Below are positions 17,998-26,778 of a stretch of 64,000 nt of DNA, piece after piece (within the stretch, counting starts at the first letter, position 1; every line of letters begins with the position of its first letter). Origin of the DNA: CAZTDU01 sp964617355 (lineage in GTDB: Bacteria; Pseudomonadota; Gammaproteobacteria; Burkholderiales; SG8-39); assembly GCA_964617355.1 (NCBI GenBank), contig CAZTXP010000146.1, positions 6,371-70,370 of the forward strand, in the 5' to 3' direction. Below the pieces are notes generated by a model. That model was given only the letters and a program-made list of their open reading frames with translations. It was not told where the DNA came from and ran no database searches. Both the position numbers and the translations under genes were made by a program.

Positions 17998-19398
17998 CTA
18001 TTGTCGCGCAGGCGGGGTGGGATCGGCGGCGCCGTCGAGCGTGAAGCGCACGAGGAAGCTGCGCGACTCGGTGGACGCCACGTCGAGGTCGCCGCCGTGG
18101 CGCTCGGCGATGCGGCGGGCGATGGCGAGCCAGAGCGCCTCGGCTTCCTTGCGCGCACGGCGCTCGGGGGTGTGCGACACCGAGCGCTGGCGGCGGTCTT
18201 CGGCGTCGGACTGCCGATGCAGGTAGTAGAACATCCGGCCGTCCTGGGAGCCACGGCCCAGGCGCAGCACCGGCTCGGGCTCGGGATCGTCGGCGCGCAT
18301 CGCGGCCGAGAGCAGGTGCTCGAGGAGTGCCTGCAGCAGCAGCGGGTCGCCGTGCGCCTCGAGCCGGGATTCGATCTCCAGTCGCGCGCGTTGCTGCAGC
18401 GAAGGGGACCACGCGCGCGCGGCGGCCTCGCGCGCCAGCGCGCCGAGGTCGAGGTTCTCGCGCCGCAGCGCGTGGCGCCCGACTTCGCCGAGTTCGCGCA
18501 GCGCGGTGCACAGCGCATCGAGGCGCGCGAGCGCGGCGGCGACCTCGGGGTCGGCGGCGGTCGCGGTGAGGTCGTGCAGGCGGCGCACCGCGGCCTCGAA
18601 GTCGTCCGAGAGCGTGCGCTGGATCGCGTCCGATACGCGGCGCAACTCGTCGGCTTCGCGTGCCCGCGCCGTGGCGCGGGCGGAAAGTTCCGCGTTGGTG
18701 CCCGCGAGGCGGCTGGCGGCTTGCTCTCTGGCCGCGTGCGCCTCGCGCAGTGCGTCGGCCGTCGCGCGATTGGCCTGCGCGTCCGCGGCGAGGCGGCCGG
18801 CCTCGGCGAGCACGCGTCGCTGGTAGGCGAGGCCCCCCACCAGCGTGCCGGTGCACGCGGCGATCGCGCCGACGAGGTAGTTGAAGTTGCCGCCGGTGGC
18901 GAGGAAGGCGTGCATGCCGCCGATGCGGCCGGTTTCTTCCGCGGCGTAGAGCCCGCCGAGCGCGGCGAGCGTGAGCAGGTACACGATGATGGCGAAGGCG
19001 CTGCCGAAGAACAGCATCGCGTACAGCAGGCAAGGCAGGTAGAGCAGCACCATCGCCGAATGCATGCCGTAGCCGCTGTGCAGGCAGTAGAAGGTGGTGC
19101 ACAGCCAGATCGTGCCCAGCAACATCGCGCCGGCGGTGTCCCACATGCCGCGGCGGGCGAGCACGATGCACGCGAGCGAGATGCCGAGGATCACCAGCAA
19201 GGTGGCGATGCGCACCCAGTTGATCGCGCCGCGCGTCAGCCAGTCGGCGAGGGTCACCGCCGGCAGCGCCGCGACGCACACGCCGGCGGCGACGCGATAG
19301 ATCAGCGTGTCGCCGGCGAACATGGCGAGGCGCGGCGGCCTGGCGCCGGGCGCGAGCGCGCCCTCCAGCTTCGTCGCGAGCGAGCCGTTATCGTTCAT
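17998..19398 (-). CDS. Membrane sensor-kinase-like protein lacking catalytic residues
   Basis: A 466-aa protein with about six membrane segments (residues 35-200), a coiled-coil linker (about 200-260) and a histidine-kinase-like C-terminus. The region equivalent to the dimerisation helix has no H-E/D-x-R/N-x-P phospho-acceptor. The N-box reads LLEHLLSAAMRA in place of NLL.NA, no DxGxG follows, and the G2 helix reads ALWLAIARRIAERHGGDL. ATP-lid and acceptor motifs are therefore missing, so it is best described as a pseudokinase, perhaps a signal-binding or scaffold protein. No response regulator is adjacent. Confidence 0.7.
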   Translation of the reverse strand: MNDNGSLATKLEGALAPGARPPRLAMFAGDTLIYRVAAGVCVAALPAVTLADWLTRGAINWVRIATLLVILGISLACIVLARRGMWDTAGAMLLGTIWLCTTFYCLHSGYGMHSAMVLLYLPCLLYAMLFFGSAFAIIVYLLTLAALGGLYAAEETGRIGGMHAFLATGGNFNYLVGAIAACTGTLVGGLAYQRRVLAEAGRLAADAQANRATADALREAHAAREQAASRLAGTNAELSARATARAREADELRRVSDAIQRTLSDDFEAAVRRLHDLTATAADPEVAAALARLDALCTALRELGEVGRHALRRENLDLGALAREAAARAWSPSLQQRARLEIESRLEAHGDPLLLQALLEHLLSAAMRADDPEPEPVLRLGRGSQDGRMFYYLHRQSDAEDRRQRSVSHTPERRARKEAEALWLAIARRIAERHGGDLDVASTESRSFLVRFTLDGAADPTPPARQ

Positions 19399-19527
19399 GG
19401 CGCGTGTATCGGGCAAGGCACGTGCAAAGGCTAACGCGACGAGGGCTTCGATCGGGGTGCATGCAGGCGTGAATCTTGACGTTATATCCGGTTGTCCGGT
19501 CGCGTGCACGGCTATGCTTCGCACCTC

Positions 19528-19980
19528 GTGACCCCGCACCTCGACGATCGACTCGCCGGCTACCTGCTCGTGGGCGCGCAGTTCGCGCTGCTCGCGTGGC
19601 TGGTGTGGCCGCTGACGCCGCAGGCGTGGTCGCCGCTCGCCCTTGCGTTCGCGGGCGGCGCGGTCGCGGTCGGCTTCTGGACCCTGGCCTGGAACCGCCC
19701 CGGCAACTTCAACATCCACCCGGAGCCGCGGGCGCGAGGGCGTCTGGTCACCGGCGGGCCGTACGCGCACATGCGCCACCCGATGTACACCGCGGTGCTG
19801 CTGTTCGCGATGGCCGAGGCGGTGGCCTACGTCGACGAATGGAAACTCCTCGCCACGGCGCTGCTCACGCTGGTGCTGCTCGGCAAGGCGAAGCTGGAGG
19901 AGAAGCACCTGCGCCGCCGCTACCCGGAGTACGCGGCCTACGCAGCGCGCGTGCGGCGCTTCATCCCGGGCGTGTTCTGA
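19528..19980 (+). CDS. Isoprenylcysteine carboxyl methyltransferase-like membrane protein
   Basis: About 150 aa with four hydrophobic segments and the ICMT/PEMT cofactor motifs: GPYAHMRHPMYTAVLLF (the RHPxY block) and EEKHLRRRYPEYAAYAARVRRFIPGVF at the end (E..L...P.Y..Y...V.RFIP). Bacterial members are SAM-dependent methyltransferases of uncertain substrate. The GTG at 19528 is a tentative start; a TTG at 19492 in the same frame would add 12 residues, and neither has a convincing ribosome site. The 3' end overlaps the MFS gene by 20 bp, tail to tail. Confidence 0.8.
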   Translation: MTPHLDDRLAGYLLVGAQFALLAWLVWPLTPQAWSPLALAFAGGAVAVGFWTLAWNRPGNFNIHPEPRARGRLVTGGPYAHMRHPMYTAVLLFAMAEAVAYVDEWKLLATALLTLVLLGKAKLEEKHLRRRYPEYAAYAARVRRFIPGVF

Positions 19981-21190
19981 CCTGGCGGCGCTCGTACCAG
20001 CGCGCCATCACCTCGATCGCGATCCACGAGCCGAGCGCGCAGGCGAACAGCACCCAGTGCGCGGCGCGCCAGCCGCCGGCGTCGACCACCATCGCGAAGA
20101 GCATCGGCGCGGTGGCGTTCATCACGATCACCGGCGTGGCGAGGATGCCGAGCACGAGGCCGTAGCCTTCCTTGCCGAAGAGCGACAGCGGCACCGCGCC
20201 GCGCACGATGGTGATCACGCCCTGCGAGGCGCCCATGACCAGCGTGAAGGCGAGGATCGCGGCGAAGCTGCCGCCCGCCGACAGCAGCACCACGAACGAC
20301 AGCGGCAGCGCGCCGATCGCGATGCGCGCCACGGTCATCGCGTGCAGCCGCCGCCCGAACACGATCTCGACCACGCGGCCGCCGAACTGCGCGAAGCCCT
20401 TCATCGACGCGATCCACACCGCTGCCGCGGCGGCGATCCCGGCGGATTCGAGCAGCGGCACCAGCTGCACCGACACCACGCCGAACACGAAGCCGTTCAG
20501 CCCCATGACGAGGCCGAACAGCACCATCGCGATGGTGCGCGTGCGGCCGGCGAGCGGCGGCGCCTCGGGTGCAGCCGCGGCGGCGGCTTCGGCACGGTCC
20601 TGCATCGCGCGAGACTCCTTCCTCGCGAGGCCCAGCCAGTTGAGCGGCAGGCAGACCACGAGGTTGATCGCGGCGAAGGCCTGCAGCGTCGTGCGCCAGC
20701 CGTGCGCCTCGTTGAGGTAATGGCCGATGACCCAGAAGATCGTCGATGCGAAGGCGCCGAAGAGGGTCAGGTACGAGATCGCCTGCCGCCCGCGCGAGGG
20801 CAGCACCTGCACGAGGCCCGCGAACGACGCGTCGTAGAGGCAAAAGCGCATCGCCACGCCGAGGAACGCCCAGGCGATGAGGTACGTCGCCTCGCTCGAG
20901 GCGAGCGACACCAGCAGCATGGCGAGCGACAGCAGCACCGTGCCGGCGGACATCAGCCGCTGCGCGCCATGGCGGTCGATCGCCTTGCCGGCCCACGCCG
21001 ACACCGCACCCATCGCCAGCAGCGCGGCGGTGAAACCAGAGTAGACGAAGCCGCGGCTCCAGCCGGTCTCGGCGGCGATCGGCACCGCCAGCACGCCGAG
21101 GCAGTAGTACGCCGTGCCCCACGCGGTGATCTGCGTCAGGCCCAGCGCGCAGACGGCGAAGAGGAAGGGGTCGCGGTGTTGACGGGACAT
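19961..21190 (-). CDS. MFS transporter
   Basis: A 409-aa carrier with about 12 membrane segments. The loop 2-3 motif A variant is WAGKAIDRHGAQRLMSAG, and the matching loop 8-9 reads GGRVVEIVFGRRLHAM. A long charged central loop (residues about 185-215) separates the halves. The start at 21190 is chosen because the hydrophobic first helix follows at once. Substrate not deducible. It is divergent from the hydrolase gene at 21260 with 69 bp between. Confidence 0.85.
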   Translation of the reverse strand: MSRQHRDPFLFAVCALGLTQITAWGTAYYCLGVLAVPIAAETGWSRGFVYSGFTAALLAMGAVSAWAGKAIDRHGAQRLMSAGTVLLSLAMLLVSLASSEATYLIAWAFLGVAMRFCLYDASFAGLVQVLPSRGRQAISYLTLFGAFASTIFWVIGHYLNEAHGWRTTLQAFAAINLVVCLPLNWLGLARKESRAMQDRAEAAAAAAPEAPPLAGRTRTIAMVLFGLVMGLNGFVFGVVSVQLVPLLESAGIAAAAAVWIASMKGFAQFGGRVVEIVFGRRLHAMTVARIAIGALPLSFVVLLSAGGSFAAILAFTLVMGASQGVITIVRGAVPLSLFGKEGYGLVLGILATPVIVMNATAPMLFAMVVDAGGWRAAHWVLFACALGSWIAIEVMARWYERRQVRTRPG

Positions 21191-21259
21191 CGTCGGCCGA
21201 TGGTAGCGTACGGGTCCGTCGCGCCGGCATACTGTTTCGGCGCATCTTCCCGTATCGCC

Positions 21260-22147
21260 ATGCACAAGTTCGTCCGCACTCCGCTCCTCGACATCGCCTA
21301 CCTGGAATCCGGCCGCGCCGACGGCGTGCCGGTGGTGCTGCTGCACGGCTGGCCCTCGGACGTGCACGACTGGGACGGTGTCGCGCCGCCGCTCGCCGCC
21401 GCGGGCTATCGCGTGCTCGTGCCGTGGCTGCGCGGCTTCGGGCCGACGCGCTTCCTCGACCCTTCGACGATGCGTTCGGGACAGCAGGCGGCGATCGGCG
21501 CGGACTTGCGCGATTTCCTCGACGCGCTCGGCATCGAGTCGGCGTTGCTCGCCGGCTACGACTGGGGCGGGCGCGCGGCGTGCGTCGTCGCGGCGCTGTG
21601 GCCCGGGCGCGTGCGCGGGCTGGTGACGATCAACGGCTACGCGATCCAGGACATCGCGCGCTCCACGAAGCCCGCCGATGTCGAGCAGGAGCAGCGCTAC
21701 TGGTACCAGTGGTATATGCAGACCGAGCGCGGCGCGAAGGGCGTGGAGGCCAACCGCGGCCCGTTCGCGAGGAAGCTATGGCGGATGTGGTCGCCGAACT
21801 GGGCCTTCGACGATGCCGAGTTCGCCGCGACCGCGTCGAGTTTCGACAACCCGGACTACGTCGCCGTGACGCTGCACTCGTACCGCCATCGCTACGGCAA
21901 CGTGCCCGGCGACCCGCGCTACGCCGACCTCGAGCGACAACTCGCCGCGCTGCCGAAGATCACGGTGCCGACGGTGGTGCTGCACGGCGAGGCCGACGAC
22001 GTCGGGCCGCCCGCGCAGTCGGCCAACGCAGCGCAGCGCTTCACGGACCTGCGTTATCGCAAGGTGGTGCCCGTCGCCGGGCATTTCCTGTCGCGCGAGA
22101 CGCCGGCCGAGGTGGTCGAGGCCGTGAAGGCGCTCGCGCGGGGCTAG
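21260..22147 (+). CDS. Epoxide-hydrolase-like alpha/beta hydrolase
   Basis: A 295-aa alpha/beta hydrolase with an Asp nucleophile (LLAGYDWGGRAA), the oxyanion-hole motif HGWPS, acid in LHGEADDV and His in VAGHFLSRE. Asp at the elbow plus HGxP and Tyr-rich cap residues (YWYQWYMQTERG) fit soluble epoxide hydrolases; a dehalogenase is less likely because the elbow is DWGGR without the halide-binding pattern of the gene at 61391. Its stop overlaps the next gene's stop on the other strand (shared CTAG). Confidence 0.8.
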   Translation: MHKFVRTPLLDIAYLESGRADGVPVVLLHGWPSDVHDWDGVAPPLAAAGYRVLVPWLRGFGPTRFLDPSTMRSGQQAAIGADLRDFLDALGIESALLAGYDWGGRAACVVAALWPGRVRGLVTINGYAIQDIARSTKPADVEQEQRYWYQWYMQTERGAKGVEANRGPFARKLWRMWSPNWAFDDAEFAATASSFDNPDYVAVTLHSYRHRYGNVPGDPRYADLERQLAALPKITVPTVVLHGEADDVGPPAQSANAAQRFTDLRYRKVVPVAGHFLSRETPAEVVEAVKALARG

Positions 22148-22980
22148 CGCGGCGCCTTGAAGATCGCCTTGAAGTCCTTCGTCGGCATCACGTCGGTGTT
22201 CCACGCGAAGCTGCCGGTGCGAAGGTCCTGCGCGGCGCGGAACATCGCGCCGAGCGCGACGCGCGAGAACGCGCCGCCGATGCTGATGCGCCGCACGCCT
22301 AGGGTCTCGAGGTCTTGCGCGGTGGTCGAGGGCGGCAGCGAGCTCATCACCACGTTCACCGGCTTCGACACTGCCGCAACGACCGTCTTCACCTCGTCGA
22401 GCGTCTTCAAGCCGGGCGCGTAGAGCACGTCCGCGCCGGCCTTCTCGAAGGCCTGCAGGCGCTTCAGCGTGTCGTCCATGTCGCGGATGCCGTGCAGGAA
22501 GTTCTCGGCGCGCGCGGTGAGCATGAACGGGAAGGGCAGCGCGCGCGCCGCCTCGACCGCGGCCTGCACGCGCTCGACCGCGAGCGCGAAGTCGTAGATC
22601 GGCTTCGCGGCGTCGCCGGTCGAGTCCTCGATCGAGCCGCCGACGAGGCCGGCGTCGGCGCCGTCGGTGATCATGGTCGCCGCCTGCTTCGGGCTGTGCG
22701 CATAGCAGTTCTCGAGGTCCGCCGACACGGGGAGGCTCGTCGCGTCGCAGATCGCGCGGCAGTTCTCGAGCACGTCGTAGCGCGACACGAGGCCTTCGCC
22801 GTCGGAGACGCCGAGCATGTTGGCGAGGCCGAGGCTGGTGGTGGCGAGCGCGTCGAAGCCCAGCGACGCGAGCAGCTTCGCGCTGCCGGCGTCCCAGGGG
22901 TTGGGCATCACCAGCACGCGCGGGCCGGCGTGCAGGTCGCGGAAGCGCTCGGCGCGCTGGAGCTGGGCGGTGGGGTCCAT
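22144..22980 (-). CDS. Isocitrate lyase/PEP mutase-family enzyme
   Basis: A 278-aa protein: VLVMPNPWDAGSAKLLASLGFDALATTS (family N-terminal block), metal ligands in VSADLENCYAHSP, GLVGGSIEDSTG, then MLTARAENFLHG and AGADVLYAPGL. These match the isocitrate lyase/phosphoenolpyruvate mutase superfamily subgroup resembling oxaloacetate decarboxylase or 2-methylisocitrate lyase-like proteins. The exact reaction is not deducible, since the catalytic Cys loop of true lyases (KKCGH) is absent. An in-frame ATG at 22998 could extend it by six residues. Confidence 0.85.
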   Translation of the reverse strand: MDPTAQLQRAERFRDLHAGPRVLVMPNPWDAGSAKLLASLGFDALATTSLGLANMLGVSDGEGLVSRYDVLENCRAICDATSLPVSADLENCYAHSPKQAATMITDGADAGLVGGSIEDSTGDAAKPIYDFALAVERVQAAVEAARALPFPFMLTARAENFLHGIRDMDDTLKRLQAFEKAGADVLYAPGLKTLDEVKTVVAAVSKPVNVVMSSLPPSTTAQDLETLGVRRISIGGAFSRVALGAMFRAAQDLRTGSFAWNTDVMPTKDFKAIFKAPR

Positions 22981-23077
22981 GCGGCGAGCATAGCGCATGG
23001 GGCGCCCGCGCCTTGATTCCGCCTTCGCGGCGGCGCAGTATCGGGGCTTCCACCGTCGCGCGACCCAGGGAGGGCCC

Positions 23078-23914
23078 ATGCGATCGATCCTCTGGCTGCT
23101 GCTGTGCCTGCCGCTCCTCGCCGGGGCGCAATCCTCGTCCTCGGGGCAGGACGAGCTGAAGAAGCTCGCCTGGCAGGTCGGGCCGGTCGACGCCCGCATC
23201 GCCGACAAGGCGACGATCAAGGTGCCCGAGGGCCACGTGTTCCTCGACGCACCGAACACCAAGCGCTTCCTGCAGCTCGCCGGTAACCCGCCGCGCGACG
23301 GGCACTACCTGTTCGCGCCGCGCAACCTGTCGTGGTTCGCGGTGTTCTCGTTCGACCCTGTGGGCTACATCAAGGACGACGAGAAGATCGACCCGGACGA
23401 CCTGCTGAAGAAGCTGAAGTCCTCTGACGAGCCGGCGAACGAGGAGAGGAAGCGCCTCGGCATGCGTGCGCTCTACACCGACGGCTGGCAGGTGCCGCCG
23501 CACTACGACCCGCAGACCAAGCGCCTCGAGTGGGGCATGCGCCTGCGTAACGAAGCCGGCCAGTACACGATCAACTACACCAGCCGGCTCCTCGGTCGCT
23601 CGGGCGTGATGAGCGCGGTGCTGGTGGCCGACGTCGAGACGCTCGCCAAGGACACCGCGCAGTTCAAGGCCGGGCTCGCGGGCTTCGACTACGTCGCGGG
23701 CGAGAAGTACGCCGAGTTCAAGTCCGGCGACAAGGTCGCGGAGTACGGCCTCGCGGCGCTGGTGCTCGGAGGCGCGGCCGCGGCGGCGGCGAAGACGGGA
23801 CTCTTGAAGACCTTCGGCAAGTTCATCTGGATCGCGCTGCTCGCGGTGTTCGGCTTCATCCCGGCGCTGTGGCGCAAGATCACCGGCCGCGGCAAGGACG
23901 AGGCGCCGAAGTAG
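23078..23914 (+). CDS. DUF2167-family membrane protein
   Basis: A 278-aa protein with signal peptide (WLLLCLPLLAGAQ), a periplasmic DUF2167 domain (GPVDARIADKATIKVPEGHVFL, then GMRALYTDGWQVPPHYDPQTKRLEWGMRL) and one or two C-terminal membrane segments (residues about 225-265). DUF2167 proteins have no established function. GGGAGGG precedes the ATG by 4 nt. It heads a four-gene set running to 25735. Confidence 0.85.
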   Translation: MRSILWLLLCLPLLAGAQSSSSGQDELKKLAWQVGPVDARIADKATIKVPEGHVFLDAPNTKRFLQLAGNPPRDGHYLFAPRNLSWFAVFSFDPVGYIKDDEKIDPDDLLKKLKSSDEPANEERKRLGMRALYTDGWQVPPHYDPQTKRLEWGMRLRNEAGQYTINYTSRLLGRSGVMSAVLVADVETLAKDTAQFKAGLAGFDYVAGEKYAEFKSGDKVAEYGLAALVLGGAAAAAAKTGLLKTFGKFIWIALLAVFGFIPALWRKITGRGKDEAPK

Positions 23915-23923
23915 CGCCGCCGA

Positions 23924-24655
23924 TTGGTTCCATCCGCCGAATGGGCGGCCGTGCTCGTCGTCGCCGGCCTCTACCTCTCCGACTGCGTGCTCACGCTCCA
24001 TCGCGGGCAGGGCGTGCTGCGCTTCGCGGGCGGGCGCTGGTCGCTCGCCTTCGGGTCGCTGTCGTACACGATCCGCGACAAGGCGGTGCTGCTGCTCGCG
24101 CCCTTGCTGCCCTGGCAGGGCACGGTCATGACGCAGCGGCTCTTCGAGGCGAAACCGGCGATCGGGTTGCGTCCTTCGGTTGCGCTCCGCGCGCTCGCGC
24201 CGCTGCGCTGGGCCGTGGTGCTGCAGTCCGTGCTGGTGCTGGTCGTGCTGCCGTGGGCGCTGTTCCGCAACGCGGCGCTGCCGCTGCTCGCGGTGCTCGT
24301 CGTGGCGTACGCGAACGCGATCGTGATGCTCGTGCTCGTCGCGCGCGCGTATCGCCGGCTCGGCGTGCCGAGGAAGCCGCTGTGGAGCATCGCGGGCGGC
24401 GCGCTCCTCTGTCTGCCGCTCAGCGTGAACGTCATGCGGCACGCGCTGCTGCGGCTGCCGGTCTCCGGCGACGCGGCAAGGCTCGCCAGGCTCGCGCCTG
24501 CGTCGCGCCGACGCGAGGCGCGCGAGGCGCTGCGCGCGCAGGTGCACGACGCGCTGCAGCTGGTCGCGCCGGAGGACGAGGTGCATGCCTCGCTCACCGG
24601 CTTGCGCGACCGGCTCGACCGGATCCTCGGCGCGGAACCGGAGGCTCGCCCATGA
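23924..24655 (+). CDS. Membrane protein of unknown function
   Basis: About 243 aa with three to five hydrophobic segments and a basic C-terminal region ending in two helices (REALRAQVHDALQLVAPEDEV). No family recognised. The start is uncertain: TTG 23924 is the first possibility and GTG 23951 the next; neither has a clear ribosome site. It lies 9 bp after the DUF2167 gene, and its stop overlaps the next start (ATGA), so it belongs to the same operon. Confidence 0.7.
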   Translation: MVPSAEWAAVLVVAGLYLSDCVLTLHRGQGVLRFAGGRWSLAFGSLSYTIRDKAVLLLAPLLPWQGTVMTQRLFEAKPAIGLRPSVALRALAPLRWAVVLQSVLVLVVLPWALFRNAALPLLAVLVVAYANAIVMLVLVARAYRRLGVPRKPLWSIAGGALLCLPLSVNVMRHALLRLPVSGDAARLARLAPASRRREAREALRAQVHDALQLVAPEDEVHASLTGLRDRLDRILGAEPEARP

Positions 24656-24987
24656 ATGGCATGGACCTGCTGGTGGTGGTCGTCTTCTTCATCATCGGCT
24701 ACCTCGTCTTCAGCGTCGCCTGGGACAAGTTCAAGGGCGCGAAGCCCGACGCGGCGCCGGCCGCGCCCGCCGCCGCGCCGACGGGAGACGCGCCGTGGCA
24801 CGAGGTGCTGAAGCTCGATCCCGGCGCGGGCGCCGCGGAGATCGACGCCGCCTACCTCGCGCTGCGCAAGCAGTACGAGGCTGACCGCCGCACCGACCTC
24901 GGCGAGGAGTTCCGCGCGCTCACCGAGCAGCGCTTCGCGGCGCTGGAGCGTGCGTACCGCGAAGCGCTCGCCACGCGGCGATCCTGA
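24652..24987 (+). CDS. Membrane-anchored J-like protein without HPD motif
   Basis: A 111-aa protein: one membrane segment (LLVVVVFFIIGYLVFSVAW), an Ala/Pro linker, then a J-domain-like helical hairpin (WHEVLKLDPGAGAAEIDAAYLALRKQYEADR ... FAALERAYREAL). The His-Pro-Asp loop that stimulates DnaK ATPase is absent, so it should be a J-like scaffold and not a co-chaperone. Start coupled to the preceding gene by ATGA. Confidence 0.65.
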   Translation: MNGMDLLVVVVFFIIGYLVFSVAWDKFKGAKPDAAPAAPAAAPTGDAPWHEVLKLDPGAGAAEIDAAYLALRKQYEADRRTDLGEEFRALTEQRFAALERAYREALATRRS

Positions 24988-24994
24988 GGCACCG

Positions 24995-25735
24995 ATGTTC
25001 CTGCATCGCCTCGTGCGCTTGTGGATGATCGGCAGCCTCGGGCTGGCGATCGCGGGCTGGTGGATGAAGGACGTGCTGCCCGCACCCGAGCGCCTCGTGC
25101 CCGAGATCGCCAACGAGCCGGTGCAGAAGCGCACGCGCGAGAAGCCCTTCGACATCACGGTCGAGGGCGTGTCGTACCGCGTGCAGCCGCGCTACTCCTA
25201 CGACCTCAGCGCGCTGGTGGTGAGCCTGCACCACTCGGACTCGTGGTGGGACACCGCGCACAAGGAATGGGGCGACCACGTCAACGTGATGGACCTCTGC
25301 GTCGTCTGGGGCTCGAGCGCGACCAGCGGCGCGTATCGCTCGGTGAGCTTCAGCAACACGCAATGGGAGTGCCACTGGCAGTGGTTCGGCGAGGTGGCGT
25401 TCCGCAATGACGAGGCCTCGAACAACCACGTGGTGACCGAGAAGCCCGAGGTCGCGAAGGCGCTGAAGTCGATCCGCGTCGGCGACCAGGTGCGCATCCG
25501 CGGCTGGCTGGTCGACTACACGACCATGAAGGACGGCCGGCCGCAGGGCACGCGCGTCTCCAGCGACCGTCGTACCGACGACGGCCCCGGCGCCTGCGAG
25601 GTGATCTACGTCGACGAGGTCGAGGTGCTCGGCCGCGGCGGGCACCGCTGGCTGCTGGCGATGAAGATCGCGCTCGGCTCCCTGCTGGCGAGCCTGCTGG
25701 CGTGGCTGATGCTGCCGGCGCGCTTCGACGACTAG
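24995..25735 (+). CDS. Membrane protein of unknown function, operon end
   Basis: A 246-aa protein with an N-terminal membrane segment (MIGSLGLAIAGWWMKDVLP), a large extracytoplasmic domain rich in Trp, Tyr and His (residues about 35-215), and a C-terminal anchor (LAMKIALGSLLASLLAWLML). The segment GDQVRIRGWLVDYTTMKDG looks like a small beta-barrel. No family recognised. GAGG lies 5 nt before ATG 24995. Together with the three genes upstream it may form an envelope complex (inference from co-transcription only). Confidence 0.7.
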   Translation: MFLHRLVRLWMIGSLGLAIAGWWMKDVLPAPERLVPEIANEPVQKRTREKPFDITVEGVSYRVQPRYSYDLSALVVSLHHSDSWWDTAHKEWGDHVNVMDLCVVWGSSATSGAYRSVSFSNTQWECHWQWFGEVAFRNDEASNNHVVTEKPEVAKALKSIRVGDQVRIRGWLVDYTTMKDGRPQGTRVSSDRRTDDGPGACEVIYVDEVEVLGRGGHRWLLAMKIALGSLLASLLAWLMLPARFDD

Positions 25736-25743
25736 CCGCGCGC

Positions 25744-26778
25744 CTAGCAGATCCTCGGCAACTGCTCCCCCGCGAGCCAGTCGACGATGCGACGGCCGCC
25801 GAGCCGGGTCTCCATCTGCACGAAGCGGTGGTCGTCGGCGATCACCGTGCCGATGAGCGCGGCGTCCCGTCCCAGCGGGTGCGCGCGCATCGCGGCCAGC
25901 AGCCGTTCGGCGTCCGCCGGGTCGCAGATCGCCACCAGCTTGCCTTCGTTGGCCACGTTCAGCGGCTCGAGGCCGAGGAACTCGCAGGCGGCGTGCACCG
26001 CGGGGTGGACGGGGAGGTCGGCTTCGCGGATGTGGAAGCCGACGCCCGAGCTTTGCGCGAATTCGTTCAGCGTCGCCGCGAGGCCGCCGCGCGTCGGATC
26101 GCGCAGGCAGCGAATACCGGGAACGGATTCGACCATCGCCGCCACAAGCCCGTGCAATGCGGCAGAGTCGGAGCGCACCTCGGTCTCGAAGTCGAGCCCG
26201 GCGCGCGAGGACATCACCGCCACGCCGTGGTCGCCGAGCGTGCCCGAGACCAGCACCGCGTCGCCAGGCCGCGCGCGGTTCGCCGAGATCTCGATGCCTT
26301 CGGGCACCACGCCGATGCCGGTCGTGGTGATGAACACGCCGTCGGCATTGCCGCGCTCGACCACCTTGGTGTCGCCGGTGACCACCGGCACGCCGGCCGC
26401 ACGCGAGGCCGTGGCCATGGATTCGACGATGCGCTTGAGGTCCGCGAGCGGGAAGCCTTCCTCGAGGATGAAGCCCGCCGAGAGGTTGATCGGCCGCGCG
26501 CCGGCCATCGCCACGTCGTTGATCGTGCCGTGCACCGCGAGGCTGCCGATGTCGCCACCCGGGAAGAAGAGCGGCGTCACGACGTGGCAGTCCGTCGTGA
26601 CGACGAGGCGCCCGGGCGGCGCCGTGAACGTCGCCTGGTCGTTCTGCGCACGCAGCCAGTCGTTGTCGAACGCGGCGACGAAGAGCTCGTCGATCAGTTG
26701 CGCCATCGCGCGGCCGCCGGCGCCGTGGCCCATGTCCACGCGCCCCTTCCAGTCGATCGGGCGGCCCCAGCGCGTCAC
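25744..26778 (-). CDS. hypE: Hydrogenase maturation factor HypE
   Basis: A 344-aa HypE. It dehydrates the thiocarboxamide on its C-terminal Cys to thiocyanate, the CN donor for the NiFe site. The C-terminal PRIC motif with the acceptor Cys is intact; MGHGAGGRAM, FFPGGDIGSLAVHGTINDVA and VVTGDTKVVERGNAD are the ATP-binding (PurM-like) blocks. GTG 26778 overlaps the hypD stop (GTGA). It is the last gene of the hox-hyp operon. Confidence 0.93.
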   Translation of the reverse strand: MTRWGRPIDWKGRVDMGHGAGGRAMAQLIDELFVAAFDNDWLRAQNDQATFTAPPGRLVVTTDCHVVTPLFFPGGDIGSLAVHGTINDVAMAGARPINLSAGFILEEGFPLADLKRIVESMATASRAAGVPVVTGDTKVVERGNADGVFITTTGIGVVPEGIEISANRARPGDAVLVSGTLGDHGVAVMSSRAGLDFETEVRSDSAALHGLVAAMVESVPGIRCLRDPTRGGLAATLNEFAQSSGVGFHIREADLPVHPAVHAACEFLGLEPLNVANEGKLVAICDPADAERLLAAMRAHPLGRDAALIGTVIADDHRFVQMETRLGGRRIVDWLAGEQLPRIC

